Shown in pieces: positions 27,881 to 40,477 of a DNA stretch of 64,000 nt. The stretch's first letter is position 1, and each line of letters begins with the position of its first letter. The notes under the pieces are model-generated. The model did not search any database. It was not told the origin of the DNA and saw only the letters and a program-made list of their open reading frames with translations. The stretch comes from Meandrina meandrites (lineage: Eukaryota > Cnidaria > Anthozoa > Scleractinia > Meandrinidae): positions 788,001-852,000 of the forward strand of contig OY855913.1 in assembly GCA_963693305.1 (NCBI GenBank), in the 5' to 3' direction. The position numbers and the translations under genes were made by a program.

Positions 27881-28079
27881 ACTCGTGAGAGAACATGGAA
27901 GAAAGTTTGCTGTTCACATGCACAGTAGCTCGAATCGCTCGAATGTCGTCATCATATTGGGCGCTTGCACCCACAAACCATGCCGCTGGCCATGTTGGCC
28001 ATGAACCACGATTCTTTTAAATTCTATAGTTATGGGGCTCCTCTCTGCGGCCCTTTGGGCTGCTGGAGCTCTGCTACTA

Positions 28080-28500
28080 TGAGGGGGGTGAATAGGGGTA
28101 TGCAAATCCGCCGATCCGTGCTATTTTTTGGCCAAATCCGTCAATCCGCCCATATTTTCGTTCAAATCCGAATCCGCGCTATTTGAAAGCTTTGAGTGGT
28201 ATAGTTTTATTGCAACGGACGGTAGATGTTGTTTTATATGCCAATTTTTAAAGAGATTTCGTTTCATTGCTTGTTTTTGTAACAGTTCCGCCAAAAGACC
28301 GAAGAAGACTCAAGAAGACCGACCAATGTGATCCGAATTTAGTTCAGTATCAACGACCCACACTTTCCGACATGAAGAGTCCGGAATCCGAGCCAAAATT
28401 ATCAGCAAATCCGCAATCCGCTGTATTCGAAATCCGCGAATCCGCTCAATGTATCGAAAAAATTGCGCGTCTGGCTTTCCGAAGCACTAGAAAGACAAAT
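28080..28500. repeat. Element with reiterated AAATCCG words at both ends
   Basis: The left part (28105-28185) repeats AAATCCG/AATCCGC about six times, and the right part (28375-28450) repeats ATCCG words about six times. The arrangement looks like subterminal binding-site repeats of a non-autonomous transposon, but I cannot fix its termini. Confidence 0.5.
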
Positions 28501-28504
28501 AAAA

Positions 28505-28630
28505 AAGCTACAAGTATGGTTTGAAGCTTTACTGTTGCTTTTCAAAGGAAAAAAGTGATTTTCCACTCAATTTCAAATCCATACAAATCACTTTTTTTCC
28601 TTTGAAAAGCTACAATAAAGCTTCAAACCT
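28505..28630. repeat. Inverted-repeat hairpin (CTTTTCAAAGGAAAAAAGTG arms)
   Basis: The arm TTGAAGC.TTACTGTTGC followed by TTTTCAAAGGAAAAAAGTGA is mirrored after about 30 bp by TCACTTTTTTTCCTTTGAAA and AGCTACAATAAAGCTTCAA. Arm length is about 45 bp. Lies just upstream of the SEC14L promoter region. Confidence 0.75.
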
Positions 28631-28689
28631 TACCTGACCCTTACCTGGTGTCCTTTATTTGTCTTTCTAGAGATATAAACTAAATTCCA

Positions 28690-28720
28690 AGTCGGCGCCA
28701 AATTTTTCACGTGACTTTTA
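28690..28720 (+). promoter_or_regulatory. Putative promoter motifs upstream of the SEC14L 5' exon
   Basis: GGCGCCAAA (28694-28702) matches an E2F-type site and CACGTGAC (28708-28715) is a full E-box. They lie six bases apart and about 400 bp before the splice donor of the inferred 5' exon. Motif match only. Confidence 0.45.
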
Positions 28721-29125
28721 CTGGCGGGGAGGATCTGAGCATTAGTTTTCTTGTTCCCAGAGCTCATCGTCCCAAGCCAGCTCAAGTCGCAAGGGAATAT
28801 ATCTTTTAAACAAATTGAGATAATGAAAAGTAGCTTGGACATTAATTATGTGAAAAGATAGTGCGTTTTCATCTTTTTGATGGCCGTACACAGCTCTGGG
28901 GTAACTTGGTAAGCAAGATAAAGGCATCTCGTGAAGATCATTCACCATACAAAACGTTATTAATCATTGATTATTTCGAAGCGACAAGGAAACAACTTGT
29001 TTCGTCGATATTCACTAAGGGCAAAAGAAAACATTTACTCCGCGATCGTATTGTTTTGGCTCATGTTGTCCTCAGATGTTACAAAAGCGAACTGGAAGAT
29101 CTTGATCAAATCGTTCTGGGAAAAG
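28720..29125 (+). other. Inferred 5' (mostly untranslated) exon of the SEC14L gene
   Basis: The first coding ATG of the SEC14L gene (29697) directly follows a splice acceptor (CTTCTTAG), so an upstream exon must exist. The best donor upstream is GGGAAAAG/GTAAGA at 29126. Joining the two gives AAAAGATGG, a strong Kozak context. The exon start is a guess set just after the E-box. One frame stays open across the junction from an upstream ATG (29065), so a 20-residue or so N-terminal extension is possible but has no family support. Confidence 0.45.
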
Positions 29126-29696
29126 GTAAGACGAAACGATTATACACAAGCTTATAGCCAACCTGGCTTTTTCGTATGAATTGCATATTGATCGCTGATC
29201 GATTGATATGAGCTATGATTACAAGTCCAGATCAGCCAATTAGTTTAGTCTGTCATTTACATATTCGTAAAGACGACATTTAATTTTTGTGGAATCTGTG
29301 TCGAATATATCATTATCAATCGAACACAAATGAGAATACATTGTTCACCGTTTATTTTTGGTCAATATTTTTATATTCTTTATTGTCTTTGTTTCTACTT
29401 TTTTACGTCATCCGCGCGTGTCTGGCCGGTACAGGCCAGAGAATTGAAGCCTTCAGTGACGGTAGTGTGAAATACTGCATGTGTATAGCGTTTACAAATT
29501 TATCCAATTTCAACTGGTTGGAACGCAAAGTGAAAAGTTAGTTGCCGCTATTTAAATTTAATGGCTTAAGCTTAATGATAAATGCCTCCTAACCCATAAA
29601 ATCAAGAAATTTAATTTTTAACTATTAATGTTACCTTATTTTTCACCATTTTAAAGCTGTAACAAGGCAAGTTAACTAAAGGCTAAAGCTTCTTAG

Positions 29697-30469
29697 ATGG
29701 ATGATCTTGACCTCACAACAGAGCAACAACAAATTCTGGCACAGGTTTGTTTGTACAGTGTTTTTAATAACTAGACACCATAGTTAACCACACTTCAAAT
29801 ATTGAGGAAAAGACCAAATTCATTAAAATTCCAGCTGCAGGCGTTAATCAGAGCTATATGCACCTGCTTTACTGTGAGCCTAATTTTCTTTAGTCAAATT
29901 TCACTGCGACAGTTCTTACAAATTGTGGATTATTGACACATATTAAAACCAAAAGAGATTTCTGACATTGAAAGACAAGGTCCTGGGAGCTGTGGCCAAA
30001 ATTAAAATAAATAGTTCAATATTCCTTTATAAATATAAGCCACATTTGCAATCAAATGGTGTCTGTCAAAATCAAATTTATTGTTGTATACAGCTGTTTG
30101 GATGTCTTATTGGAAAGGAAGAGCAATGAAAGTTCTAAAACAAGCCCTTGACTTATACTAATGTAATTATTTTGTCCAGGATAAATATGAGTTGGTCAAG
30201 AAAAAAAATTCATACTCCTGGCCTCTCACACTGGAAAGTTCTGTTTGTTTGGAAGCCCCTCTCCCATCTCTCTGTAAATTGTAGAATGTGGACAATGTGT
30301 TATTGTGTGGTTCCAGAAAATATCCATACTCCCCCCACAGAAGGGATTGGAAATTCTGGGGAGGAGGGGGGTCTCAAAGACCCAAAAATTTAAAGCAATG
30401 TATGAAGCTAAATTGGAATTTCCGGAGGGGTGGGGGGTCATAGGGCAAATCCCTTCTGTGGGGGGGGGG

Positions 30470-30500
<31 letters not shown>

Positions 30501-33500
30501 TACATTCCAGAAAATATCCATTCCCCTCCCATGGAAGATTTTTTGGTTTGAACCCACCCTTCTGGAAATTCCAGTTAAGCCCCATACTTTTCTTTAAAAT
30601 GTTTGGCTTTAGAGACCTGCCCCCACTCCCTTGGAATTTCCAATGACCTTCCATGGGGTAGGTAGGGATATTTTAAGGAACTGCACAATATCTAATGGGG
30701 TTGGAGGGGGGGGGGAGCGGTATGGATATTTTTCTTTGCTCTGCACATTTAATAAAAAATAATATTAATTTTTTTTATGTATATTGTAATAAAGAGGGTG
30801 GTAAATTAATGACAATCTTGTTATACTGTTGTTACTATAAATAAATAAATAAATATTAAATAAAATTAGGATCTTTATTATATGTTGCCAGTTCCGTGAT
30901 TGCATTAGTGATGTCCTTCAACCGGATCATGATGATCACTTCCTACTGAGATGGCTTCGAGGTATGAGAGAATTAGCATAGCTATAGGAAAAGGCTTATT
31001 AGCTATTTGTCTATTTTTGCTGCCGACCAAGCGCAGTGACCAAGCAGCAGTTATAATCAGAATAGAACATAAATCTGTGCAAAATCAAGATTTTCTCATC
31101 ATTGTTAGCTTTTAACCAGAATGCATTGCACTGTGGCAGAGCCTCGCTTTCAGCGGACCAGAATGCTCTGCACTGTGACCAGAATGCACTGTGCTCTGGT
31201 GCACAATCTAGCAAGAAGCACATGGTAGCTGCACAAGATTAGTATGAAATGACAGTACTTCAGAAAACGCAGAAAAAATACTTATAGAATTTTTGTGTGG
31301 CGAATATGTGAAAGCCCATATGAGACAAGTTCTCAAAATGCTTGTGGAATTTTAGTACACAAAACCTGTCAAAGCTGCAGAGATGATTTGACAATTTGAG
31401 TTGTTTAATTTTTGCTAAATGCCAAATTTTGTTGTCAACACCAAAAATTTCTCACCTTGCACCTTTGTATGCTCCTATAAACCTTCCTAGCTGGACCTAC
31501 TCTATTTATATTTGTCGCTTATAATGTGCAACCCTTTTCCTAAGATGCAAAATAGACCAAAACAACTACAGCAATTTCATATCCTTGGGCTGCACTAGTC
31601 TTTTTTTTAAATGAGATCTTAAAGTATAAAAAAAATTGGCAAATATTAGGTTAATAATATTTCTTATCAGGAGAACTGCTCCAAACTTTAGGTGGAGTGC
31701 ACCCATTTTAAACTATAAAACAGCTCAAAAACCATCCCTCTTCTACCTTATATAACTATTTACAACCAATTATTCAATTCTTCATTCAGATGCTATACAA
31801 AATACAGTGGCAGGATTGGATTAGGCCAAAAAATATGTAATGTTCATTTTCTTATGTGCAAAAATATATTGTTTTGTTTTTTTCTTTATATAGCAAGAGA
31901 TTTCAGTGTAGAAAAAGCAGAGTTCATGCTCAGAGAGGTATTTATTCCAATTATTATCTTCCCACTAATTGACAGATTTATATAAATAAGGTTAACCATT
32001 TTTTCTGTAGGTTAAAAAGTCTTACATTTACTCACTGGTGACTGAATAAAATCCAGCCGTTTGCTATATTTTACCCTCCCCCAAAGTATCTTGACAGTGT
32101 TTCTCTTCCCTCCCTCCCTCCCTCCCTCCCTGCCCCCTCTTTCTTTCCCTACCAGCCTCCCTGCCTCCCTCTCTCTCTTTCAGTATCTGTCTCCCTTCCG
32201 TGTCTCCCTCCCTCCCTCCCTGCCCCCCTCTCTCTCTTTCAGTATCTGTCTCCCTTCCGTGTCTCCCTCCCTCCCTCCCTGGCTCCCTCTCTTCCTTCCT
32301 GCATCCCTCTCCCTCATTCCCACCCACTGACCATATAATTTTCACAATCATTGCACAAGCACACTTTGAATAAATGAGCTTGCATACCATGGTTATAAAC
32401 CAATCAAAACTCGGGAATTGCAGTATACCATAACTAGTTTTTGATAACAATCAACTCCTACTTGGGGTGTCTCTTTATAGAATATAGTACGTATACAGTC
32501 ATGTAACTAACTGCCATTAACTGGATTCTATCTGTGATATGTTGCATTGCACAATTTTCAATGACCATTTTAATGCTGATTCAATCACACCATAGCAACA
32601 ACAATGGCACAATCTGATTGTGCCATTGTAACTGTTCCGCTTCTTTCATTAGAGCATGAATGTGCGCAGACGCCTGGAACTCGACACTTTGGTGGAAACA
32701 TACAAAGTTCCTGAGGTGAGTTTATTTTAATTTGCATTCTTTGATCATTCAAAAAATATTATGCAATAACAATTAAAATTATTAATTAATTAATTAATTA
32801 ATTAATTAATTAATTAATTAATTAATGTGATTATTCTCTGCAGGTGTTATCAAAATATTATCCTGGAGGTTACTTTGGTTATGACAGAGATGGCTCGCCA
32901 GTCTTCATTGATCCAATTGGACAAATTGACTTTAAAGGTATGATACAGGGACATATATTGAAAGGTGCAACATAATTTTGCTGGATAAATGTTACCTAGC
33001 ACATCTGTTGTATGAATTTCAAGTAAAAAATTAAATGCTCAACTGAGTAATGTGTACTTTTTAAATTTTTTTAAATTAACAATGTTTTTACAGTATATTT
33101 TGTGATCTTCATTTATTCATTGCCACTTTGTAAGATATTTCAAATGAAGGATTTTAATATATATTTTATATTTGTTCAAAGGATTGCTGTCATCTGTAAA
33201 GAAAGAAGAAATTGTTAGATTCAAGGCTTTCTTAGGTGAATATGGAATGTTCTTGGCCAGGCAACAGTCAGCAAAGGTATATGGATGCAGTGGTAGCCAT
33301 CTCCAGCATGCTTTATTCTAACGTAAAGAAAAAAGTTACAGTCAAGGGCCTTGAAGTGTAGCCACTCAACTAAGATTTTGACATCTTTTTGACAAGTTTT
33401 TGAGTAGTTTGATGGCTTCCGGTTGCACAACGGTTCACATTTGAGCGAATATGAGGTTGAACTGACAATATAAAAAAAATTGTTCCACAGCCAACACTGT

Positions 33501-36500
33501 TTTTGGTTTTTGACTGCCAGTGTTAAGTTATCAAAAACAGCTTTGCTTCTCTAAACCAACAGAATAAAACACCATGTCGGACATACAAAAATTATACATA
33601 CAAAAACAAGTTGGCTTCATGTAAAATTAAATTTTCGTTACGATCTGTGAAACGTTCAGTTTCAACCAGTTCTACAAATGCAGAAGACTTGAAATTGAAA
33701 GTCAGGTCTCACAAAAAATTGTTCAACTGCATTTCTTGTACAAAAAGTTACGTTTGACCAAATTTTTGTCAGCATAAATTTATTTATCGCCAATTGAACT
33801 TGGCATGACATCCCGAACGCTGTTTGAAACCCTCTCAAAGTCAGACATTTGATGATGAATCATGCAACGGTTGATACCCCACCTTCCAGTTTTCAAGGCA
33901 TCTGATTCAGGTAGTTTAAAGCAACTGGAAGCCATAAGACTCATCAAAGTAATCAAAAACTTGTTAAAGAGATATCAAAAACTTTGTCAGGTGGCTACAG
34001 GTCGAGGCACTTGACTGTAAAATAAAAGTTAGCCATTCTTGAGAAACTAATTCCTATGTTTTGAACAGCGCTAACTGTAATTTGTTGAAGCTAGAATTTG
34101 TCAAGAATTTAAATGTTGTCTATAATTTAGAGCCTAATGTCTGCAAGAAAGGGAATTCTTTAGTATTCAACTCTCAGAACTCCAAGGATCCGATGCATGA
34201 ACTTATTTCTCCTTACAATTCAAATTCATTGTCAATCAAATATGTGTTAAACAGGCTGTAATATACCCCAGATGCTGGAGGTGGGGGACTGGGATGCTTG
34301 TCATCTCATCAGGCCACAGGGAGGAAATTATGGATTTTGGTCCAACTTTTTAGGTTGTTCAAGACTTAAGGTTAGCATTTTTAGCCATCAAGGTCTCCTG
34401 TAGGATTCCACATTAAGAAATACAAAACGACCATCACACCGTGGTATTTTATTAATTAGGGTAAAAACAGCTTAAACCATCCAAGATAAGTTTTCCTTTA
34501 GGGGGCTCATTAAATCAATGTTTCCGATGTGCATCCTGTCATGTCTTTCATATTGGTATGGAGAATAAAATGAGAAGTTGAGTTATATAATCTTATTGTT
34601 AAACCCTTCTGCCAGCTTGGTAAACGAGTCGACCAGATTGTGATGGTGATGGATATGGAAGGTTTGGGACTGAAGCATCTTTGGAAGCCAGGTTTGTAAA
34701 CAAGATGTAGTCAATAAAAACAGATAATGTGAACTGAACAATATATATTAGGAGACTAAGACAGTGCTGTCTAAAAGTATTAACTTACCTAAAAACAAAC
34801 TGACCTTTGTTCTTACTAGAAAATGTGATGAGGTGATAACTGTTACTGGTGCGACAGACTTTAATGGTCTTTCTCGCCACATTAAATCAAAGGAATCCTT
34901 CATTAAGTTCTCAAGGGACAGTAAAGATTTTTCCTTAGTTAGATGATGAATTTTATGTGCAGTTGTATATATTTTCTTTTTGTATATATCAGCCCTGTGT
35001 TACTTTTCTTAGTGCTTTTCACCTTTTTGTATTTTTATTTATGTATTCTAATAACAGGACCCCCTTTGATACCAGTTCTTATTACACTGACTAAATTAAT
35101 CTAACAGACAGTTAAGAGAAATAGTGGCATCTGGCCTAAGGTCATGTCTTCTTATGTTGGTTATAATTTGTTTTTATTTCAGGTGTCATGCTTTTTAACA
35201 CTGTAAGTCCTATCAACATTTATTTTTAGAAATTTGTGAACTAAGAGATGGACCATTGTCTTTTTGAGGGGCACCATTCCCACCCAGCCTCACAAAATTT
35301 GCCCATTATACATAAAAGTTTTCTTTTGTCCTTTATGGCAGCTTTTTCATCTCAAGAAGATTCAAAATATTGATTTTTTTTATGAAATAATGTTGATGCA
35401 GAAGTTTTGCAAACTTTTTCTACAAAGAATCAGTGGCGGATCCAGACGTTCAGCTAAGGAGGGGGCCGCTTGACTTTGAATGTTGAATTCTGCGAAGATA
35501 ATTCCGGCACTTCAAAGAAAATGCACTATTTCCGAAAAATAAAGTGGATCCGCCACTGATAATAAAGTTAATAATTTAAAAAACTTACAATACGATAATG
35601 CTGAGAGGCAATTGACTTTGATTTAACAGGTGACAGCATTTTATGAAGATAACTTTCCTGAAGTGATGAAGAATATTTTAGTAATTAAAGGTGTGTTAAC
35701 CTCTTTTTTTTCTTGAACTGTAGAAAGGTCAGAAAGTGATTTAGCTATGAATATTTTAATTGTTGTTTTTCATTTCTCATTCATTCAAACATCATTCCAT
35801 TGCAGCTCCCAAGATATTTCCAATAGCATATGCTTTGGTAAAACCATTTCTATGCGAAGTTACAAGAAACAAAGTAAAAATACTAGGAGGTATGGATTGT
35901 CTGTCTGTCTGTGCTTCTGATTGTCTGTAAGAAAAGAAAAAAGGTTAATTATATGAAAAAGGAATAGCCCAACCCTCCAACGCGAATGCATACACTACCT
36001 TCAATTTTTTTTCTTTGTAGGAGATTGGAAAACAGAGCTTCTGGAATATATTGATGAAGAGAACTTGCCAGAGTACTATGGAGGTAGCTGCCGAGATCCT
36101 GATGGGGACCCACAGTGCAAATCAAAGGTACACTTATTTTAGTTCTGTTACAATTTACTCGAGCTGGTAAAATAGACGGTCAATGGACAATCCTCTTGTG
36201 TAACATAACCTTAACAAATTATCTCGTGTGTCATCACCGTGTAGCAGTTTAATACTTGCAACATTGTTTTGTGAAGTTTGTTGCTTCGTGTTTTGTGAAA
36301 AGTCGTCCCGTGTAACACGCAAGTTGTTGCAACAGTTGCATTTAAAAGTTGTGAAACATACCTTAAAATCATTTGTAAAACTGTCCTTGAAAATCGTTTC
36401 GTGGTTAACATGCTTTTCATATCATATTAAGATTTGTTATGGTGGAGATGTGCCAGTGTTCTATTACTGTAAAGAAAATGTCAAGGCCGACAGCTTAAAA

Positions 36501-37474
36501 GAAGAAAGTTATCAAGTCGGATGCGTCAAGCGAGGAACTGCGCTCAAACTGAACTTTGAAGTCGACTCGCCTGGTAGTGTGCTCAGGTATGCTTTACATG
36601 AAAATGAACCCTACTGAAGAGAAAATTACAAACTTTCAACTGCCACTTGCACCAAGATGTCCATATTAGTCCATGTCCTTCTTTGGCCGACTTCGTTAGG
36701 CGGAACACGGCTTTCGAAATAGATCTGGAATGAGCGTGTAAACTCTTGCCACATTCAAGCGCGAGCTTATCGACGGTTCAAACACCACGTATCAACACTT
36801 TGAGAGGCAAAATTTTTTTGCAGTCCATTTCCATCCTAGCTAGCGAGGACTGGTATTTACTATTTAGGTGAATACTTCATGGCCCAAGTAACAGAATTCC
36901 CTTGTCTAATATTGTTGAGTGTTCTTTTCTGTTGTAGTTGGCAGTACAGGTCCCTGGACCATGACATTGGATTTGGTGTTTTCTTCACTGAGAAAGACAA
37001 GAAAAATTCCAAAGCTGTGGAAGAAATGGTATTAATTTATGTCTTCCTTATCTCTCTCTAGCAGTTTTCTACTAAAACCCGCTACAAAAATTAAGTCTTG
37101 CTTTGTAGCCCCTCATCCTAAGGCTAATCCCGAGCTTGCTTTATTTTATTGGATATCCTGCATGTAGCCTGCGTGATGATTAAAAAATTCGGGTGCATTT
37201 GTTCTGCAGATTCCAACGGAAAGACGTAATTGTCACATGATTCCTGAAGAAGGATCCATTCTCTGCGAGAAACCAGGCATTTGTAAGTATAATTTTAACT
37301 TCCGACAAATAAATTGTTCTTCTAAATCAGATGCAAAATCAACATGTAACCAGCTTCACCTTTGCCTCTCCAGATATTCTTCGTTTTGACAATTCATACA
37401 GTTGGACAAGAAACAAAAAAATTTTCTACAATGTGGAAATTTCTACATCTACAGAGAACTCGTTCCAGAGGTGA
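29697..37474 (+). CDS. SEC14L2-like: SEC14-like lipid-binding protein, CRAL-TRIO plus GOLD (SEC14L2/3/4 group)
   Basis: Fifteen coding exons: 29697-29744, 30892-30961, 31894-31937, 32653-32715, 32844-32937, 33182-33276, 34616-34691, 35183-35202, 35630-35690, 35806-35889, 36021-36127, 36432-36586, 36938-37028, 37210-37282 and 37374-37474. All phases agree; 393 aa (human SEC14L2 about 403). The CRAL-TRIO N helix bundle has [18 protein letters not shown] (about residues 33-50). The lipid-binding CRAL-TRIO domain (about 75-250) includes [14 protein letters not shown] and [16 protein letters not shown]. The C-terminal GOLD domain (about 255-390) includes [18 protein letters not shown] and [11 protein letters not shown]. 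The family moves hydrophobic ligands such as squalene, tocopherol and phosphoinositides in the cytosol and at Golgi membranes. Exon 8 is a 20-nt microexon. AATAAA at 38271-38276. Confidence 0.94.
30301..30690. mobile_element. Two adjoining GGTTCCAGAAAATATCCAT elements
   Basis: The first unit (about 30301-30505) has inverted ends TGTGGTTCCAGAAAATATCC and GGATATTTTCTGGAACCATA, with poly-C and poly-G tracts next to them and internal mirrored words (GGAAATTC and GAATTTCC). The second unit (about 30503-30690) begins TTCCAGAAAATATCCATTCC and ends GGGATATTTTAAGGAACTGC. They abut or share their junction. Non-coding, in SEC14L intron 1. Confidence 0.65.
32105..32325. repeat. CCCT/CTCC polypyrimidine low-complexity tract
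   Basis: Reiterated CCCTCCCTCCCT with a 68-bp or so sub-block (CTCTCTTTCAGTATCTGTCT and following) present twice. It creates long but meaningless open frames on both strands. In SEC14L intron 3. Confidence 0.9.
32780..32826. repeat. TTAA/ATTA tetranucleotide repeat
   Basis: About eleven TTAA units close before the acceptor of SEC14L exon 5. Confidence 0.9.
33339..34017. mobile_element. TA-flanked DNA transposon, non-autonomous (CAGTCAAGGGCC ends)
   Basis: The ends CAGTCAAGGGCCTTGAAGTG and CTACAGGTCGAGGCACTTGACTG are inverted relatives, and the inverted similarity extends about 90 bp inward (ATTTTGACATCTTTTTGACA against a right-hand counterpart). A TA lies on each side. The interior shares a block with 17280-17600. 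No transposase frame is visible. In SEC14L intron 6. TA target sites and CAGT-like ends suggest a Tc1/mariner or pogo relative. Confidence 0.75.
35429..35562. mobile_element. MITE with CAGTGGCGGATCCA ends
   Basis: CAGTGGCGGATCCAGA at the left and GTGGATCCGCCACTG at the right are inverted complements, about 130 bp apart, with AT flanking both sides. The CAGTGGCGGATCCA terminus is a known, widespread animal MITE end. Non-coding, in SEC14L intron 8. Confidence 0.85.
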
Positions 37475-38137
37475 TTCAACATAGAGCATTGTATAAAGTT
37501 TTTACCAGGCTCTCAGATTGTTCAGCAAATGTTTGGATTACGGCAGGAAATACAGAGAGAAATGGCTATTGGTGAAAGCTTCACTTGTTTTCCTCACAGT
37601 CTGAGAGCCTGGCTTTCAGGGTCGCCCACTTTTTCTTGGAACGAGTTACTTAATTGCTTCTCAACATAATATACATTGCCCCTTACAACTGGCGAACACA
37701 AATAGAGGTCCCAAAGAGGTAGTGTCTTACTGGGCTTAGCATGGTTAGTTGAAAAATTTTAATGGACTGGTTTTTTAACAGGTGTTTTTATCCTTCTATT
37801 TTTCGACACGCACTCGATTCTCAGCCTATTTCATGGGCAGCAAGAAGATTAAAATCGGAATGGAATTTTTGGAATGAACGATTTGTACAAAAACGCTGAA
37901 ACAAAAGCATGAAAGGTCACTCAGGTTTACTTTTTAATTTAACCTGAAATTTCAATAAGTCTATCGCTTGTAACAGTTTGACGTTATCAAGTTATAATTA
38001 TTTATTAATTTATTTATTTATTTGTTCCTTGAAAGTGGAGTACTGAATCGAATTATGGATGAAGAATTTTTATTGCAACTGGAACAGTTGGTTGGTTTTA
38101 TTCATTTACGAAAATCATCAACTTGTGTTATTTAATG

Positions 38138-38140
<3 letters not shown>

Positions 38141-38212
<72 letters not shown>

Positions 38213-38213
38213 T
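38141..38213. repeat. TTTA tetranucleotide repeat
   Basis: About 18 uninterrupted TTTA units, about 60 bp before the SEC14L polyadenylation signal, so probably within its 3' UTR. Confidence 0.92.
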
Positions 38214-40477
38214 TCACTGATGTGAATTTGTACATTGGGTTATTGGTGTTGAACTTTCAAATAGCACAATAATAAATGTAATGAAACGAGACAGTATTTC
38301 AGATTTGTTTTCAACTCGTTCCTCACGCGCCCAAGCGATCTTTTGCTTTGATTAGCCCGTAAGGTTTGTGTTGGAACAGTAAACAGTACCCACTTTCCCT
38401 TGTACATCTGGGTCAAGCGAGAAGCTGAAGAGAAATCAAAGCCTCTTTGAGGGTATGACTATTTTGAATGTTAAAGTACATGCATCAGTATATATAAGCA
38501 GAAAAGATGAAAATAGTTCGGGTTTGTTGCAAAACGAATTTCTTTCTTCTGTCCCTTCTTGAAACCTCTTAAAATCACACTCAAATAACTGCCCTGACTC
38601 CGGTGGAGATGTTTCTGCGAATCATGAATTGCATGACAATGAAATTAATACGGCTACAGGTGAGGTAAGGTCAACTTCAGCTTGGTGACGTGGGTGTTTT
38701 TGATCTTCTAAAGCCGCAAGGTTTGCGCAAGTATCAAATATGTACTGTTAAGACACTGCATTTCAAGTTCTGCTATTTCTTGTTGTTCTCGGCAAATTTC
38801 CCCCATCGGGGTAAAGGACAAAGGAAAGATGAAGATCCCCGGTTGTTCGCCAATTAACACAGTCAACAAAAAAAGTGCTTGAGCATTAATCACCATTTTG
38901 GTGAAGATTCGAGAAGATTCACATTATTCGCCACCTCGACGTAAATTAAATTCCTTTGAATTTAGTCACGATGCTTTTCGAAACGTACGGTTAAAATGCA
39001 AACTTTGTAGTAACTGAAACGTAACTGAAGTTGTCAACCCCGTTTACGAAGACTACGAACGAATGTTAAAACAATTAATTCATCTGGATTATCGATCAAA
39101 TCTAGAGCAAACATATGCCTCTGTACTATCCCCCAAATATATAAACAGAACACAACAGTACGGCTTCGTTGCAAAACGATACGTAGCAGGGGAGGCACGG
39201 GAAGACACGTTTAATACAAATTTAATGCATAAATTAATAGTTTAACAGGAATGGAATCAAAAGTTTAACAGGAATGGATTAACAGGAACGCAAAAAGCCC
39301 CATCAACACTCCTATTTTGCATAACGCAAAATAGTCGTAAAAAGCGTCGGTAAAGTGCCGCAAAAAACTGGGGGAGCGGAATGAAGGCAAGAAGGGACTT
39401 TTCTTACCCTGGTGGAGTGACCGTTGAATGATGGGAAGTTTTTTTCCATAAACACTTTGACTGAAAGAGAGGGTACTTGGCATTTATAATATAGTTTCCG
39501 GTTATTGTTTTGTCTTTGATGTGAGAGAGAAATGAACAAATAGTAAGGAATTGAACCGGAATTAAAGGACTATCCCAAAACGTAGCCCATTATTTCCCAA
39601 CAGATTTTAAGTAAAATTATCGCTCCATTTGTTTTCCAAACGAGATTTCCAGGATTTTTAGTTAATTGGCAAGTACCCCCTGTCTCAGGATTTGAACTAT
39701 GTTTGATTTTTCTTTTGCCTGTTATTCTGAATTTTGTCTAAAATGTCAGTTGAGGGTACGAGGAGCCGACTGGTATGTCAGGCAATTTTAAGTAGAAATT
39801 ATGTTGAACCATTGAAGGCAAGCTTTGCAAACGGAATATTTTGCATTCTCGCATTAACTAACATTAGATTGACATTAGTTTGATCCTAGTTTAGCATCTT
39901 GGAGTGTAAGGGTTTGCAGAAATCACCATTGCTTCTTGAAATATGGCCTGAAGTAAAAAAAAAAATACGAAAAGTGCCTAGATTTGCTTCAAATTTCACT
40001 TTTCTGTTATTACACATGCGGTACACACAGTAGATATCTGGAACCAGAAGTCAGTTAGCACCAGTTTTAGAAATAAGTGCTGACGAGTCCTTAAACAGAT
40101 GACATATATCTTTTTCTTGCGATTTTAAAAAAGTCGCGAAAAATTTGCCTAATATTACATGTAAAGGCAATGTCACATCGGGTAATTATCCTTGCAACTT
40201 GCACTGAAAGAAACGTTGGATTTCCAGTTGCGCCACCCCTCCACAACCTCCCACCCCCCCCCCCCCAAAAAAAAAAAAAGTTAAAGGGGTGAAAGTTCGC
40301 GTATAACATTCCATTTTTGCGTTGCGAGTTTCAGGGAAAGTAGAACTTCCTGTACTTTTTTATGCAACGAGACAAAAGAGTTGCTGCGTGTGACATGTCA
40401 ATTGCAACTTGCAGTGCAAGTTTTTCTAAAATGTGTAAAATTAGTCTGCGTCTTTTATCCGTGGGATATTTCGAGAT

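Larger units (their letters stand above)
26701..28690. other. GLT1D1 3' flank and intergenic repeats
   Basis: Contains the probable GLT1D1 3' UTR with AATAAA at 27135-27140, then a chain of non-coding repeats (27561-27880, 28080-28500 and 28505-28630, listed separately). No host exon recognised. Confidence 0.55.

Noticed and set aside
28861..29157. 98-codon plus-strand frame before SEC14L (DYFEATRKQLVSSIF)
   Set aside because: It has no ATG, is preceded directly by a stop, and runs through the strong donor at 29126. Better explained as part of an untranslated 5' exon.
32061..32450. Long frames on both strands rich in Pro/Leu/Ser or Arg/Glu/Gly
   Set aside because: They are translations of the CCCTCCCT low-complexity tract.
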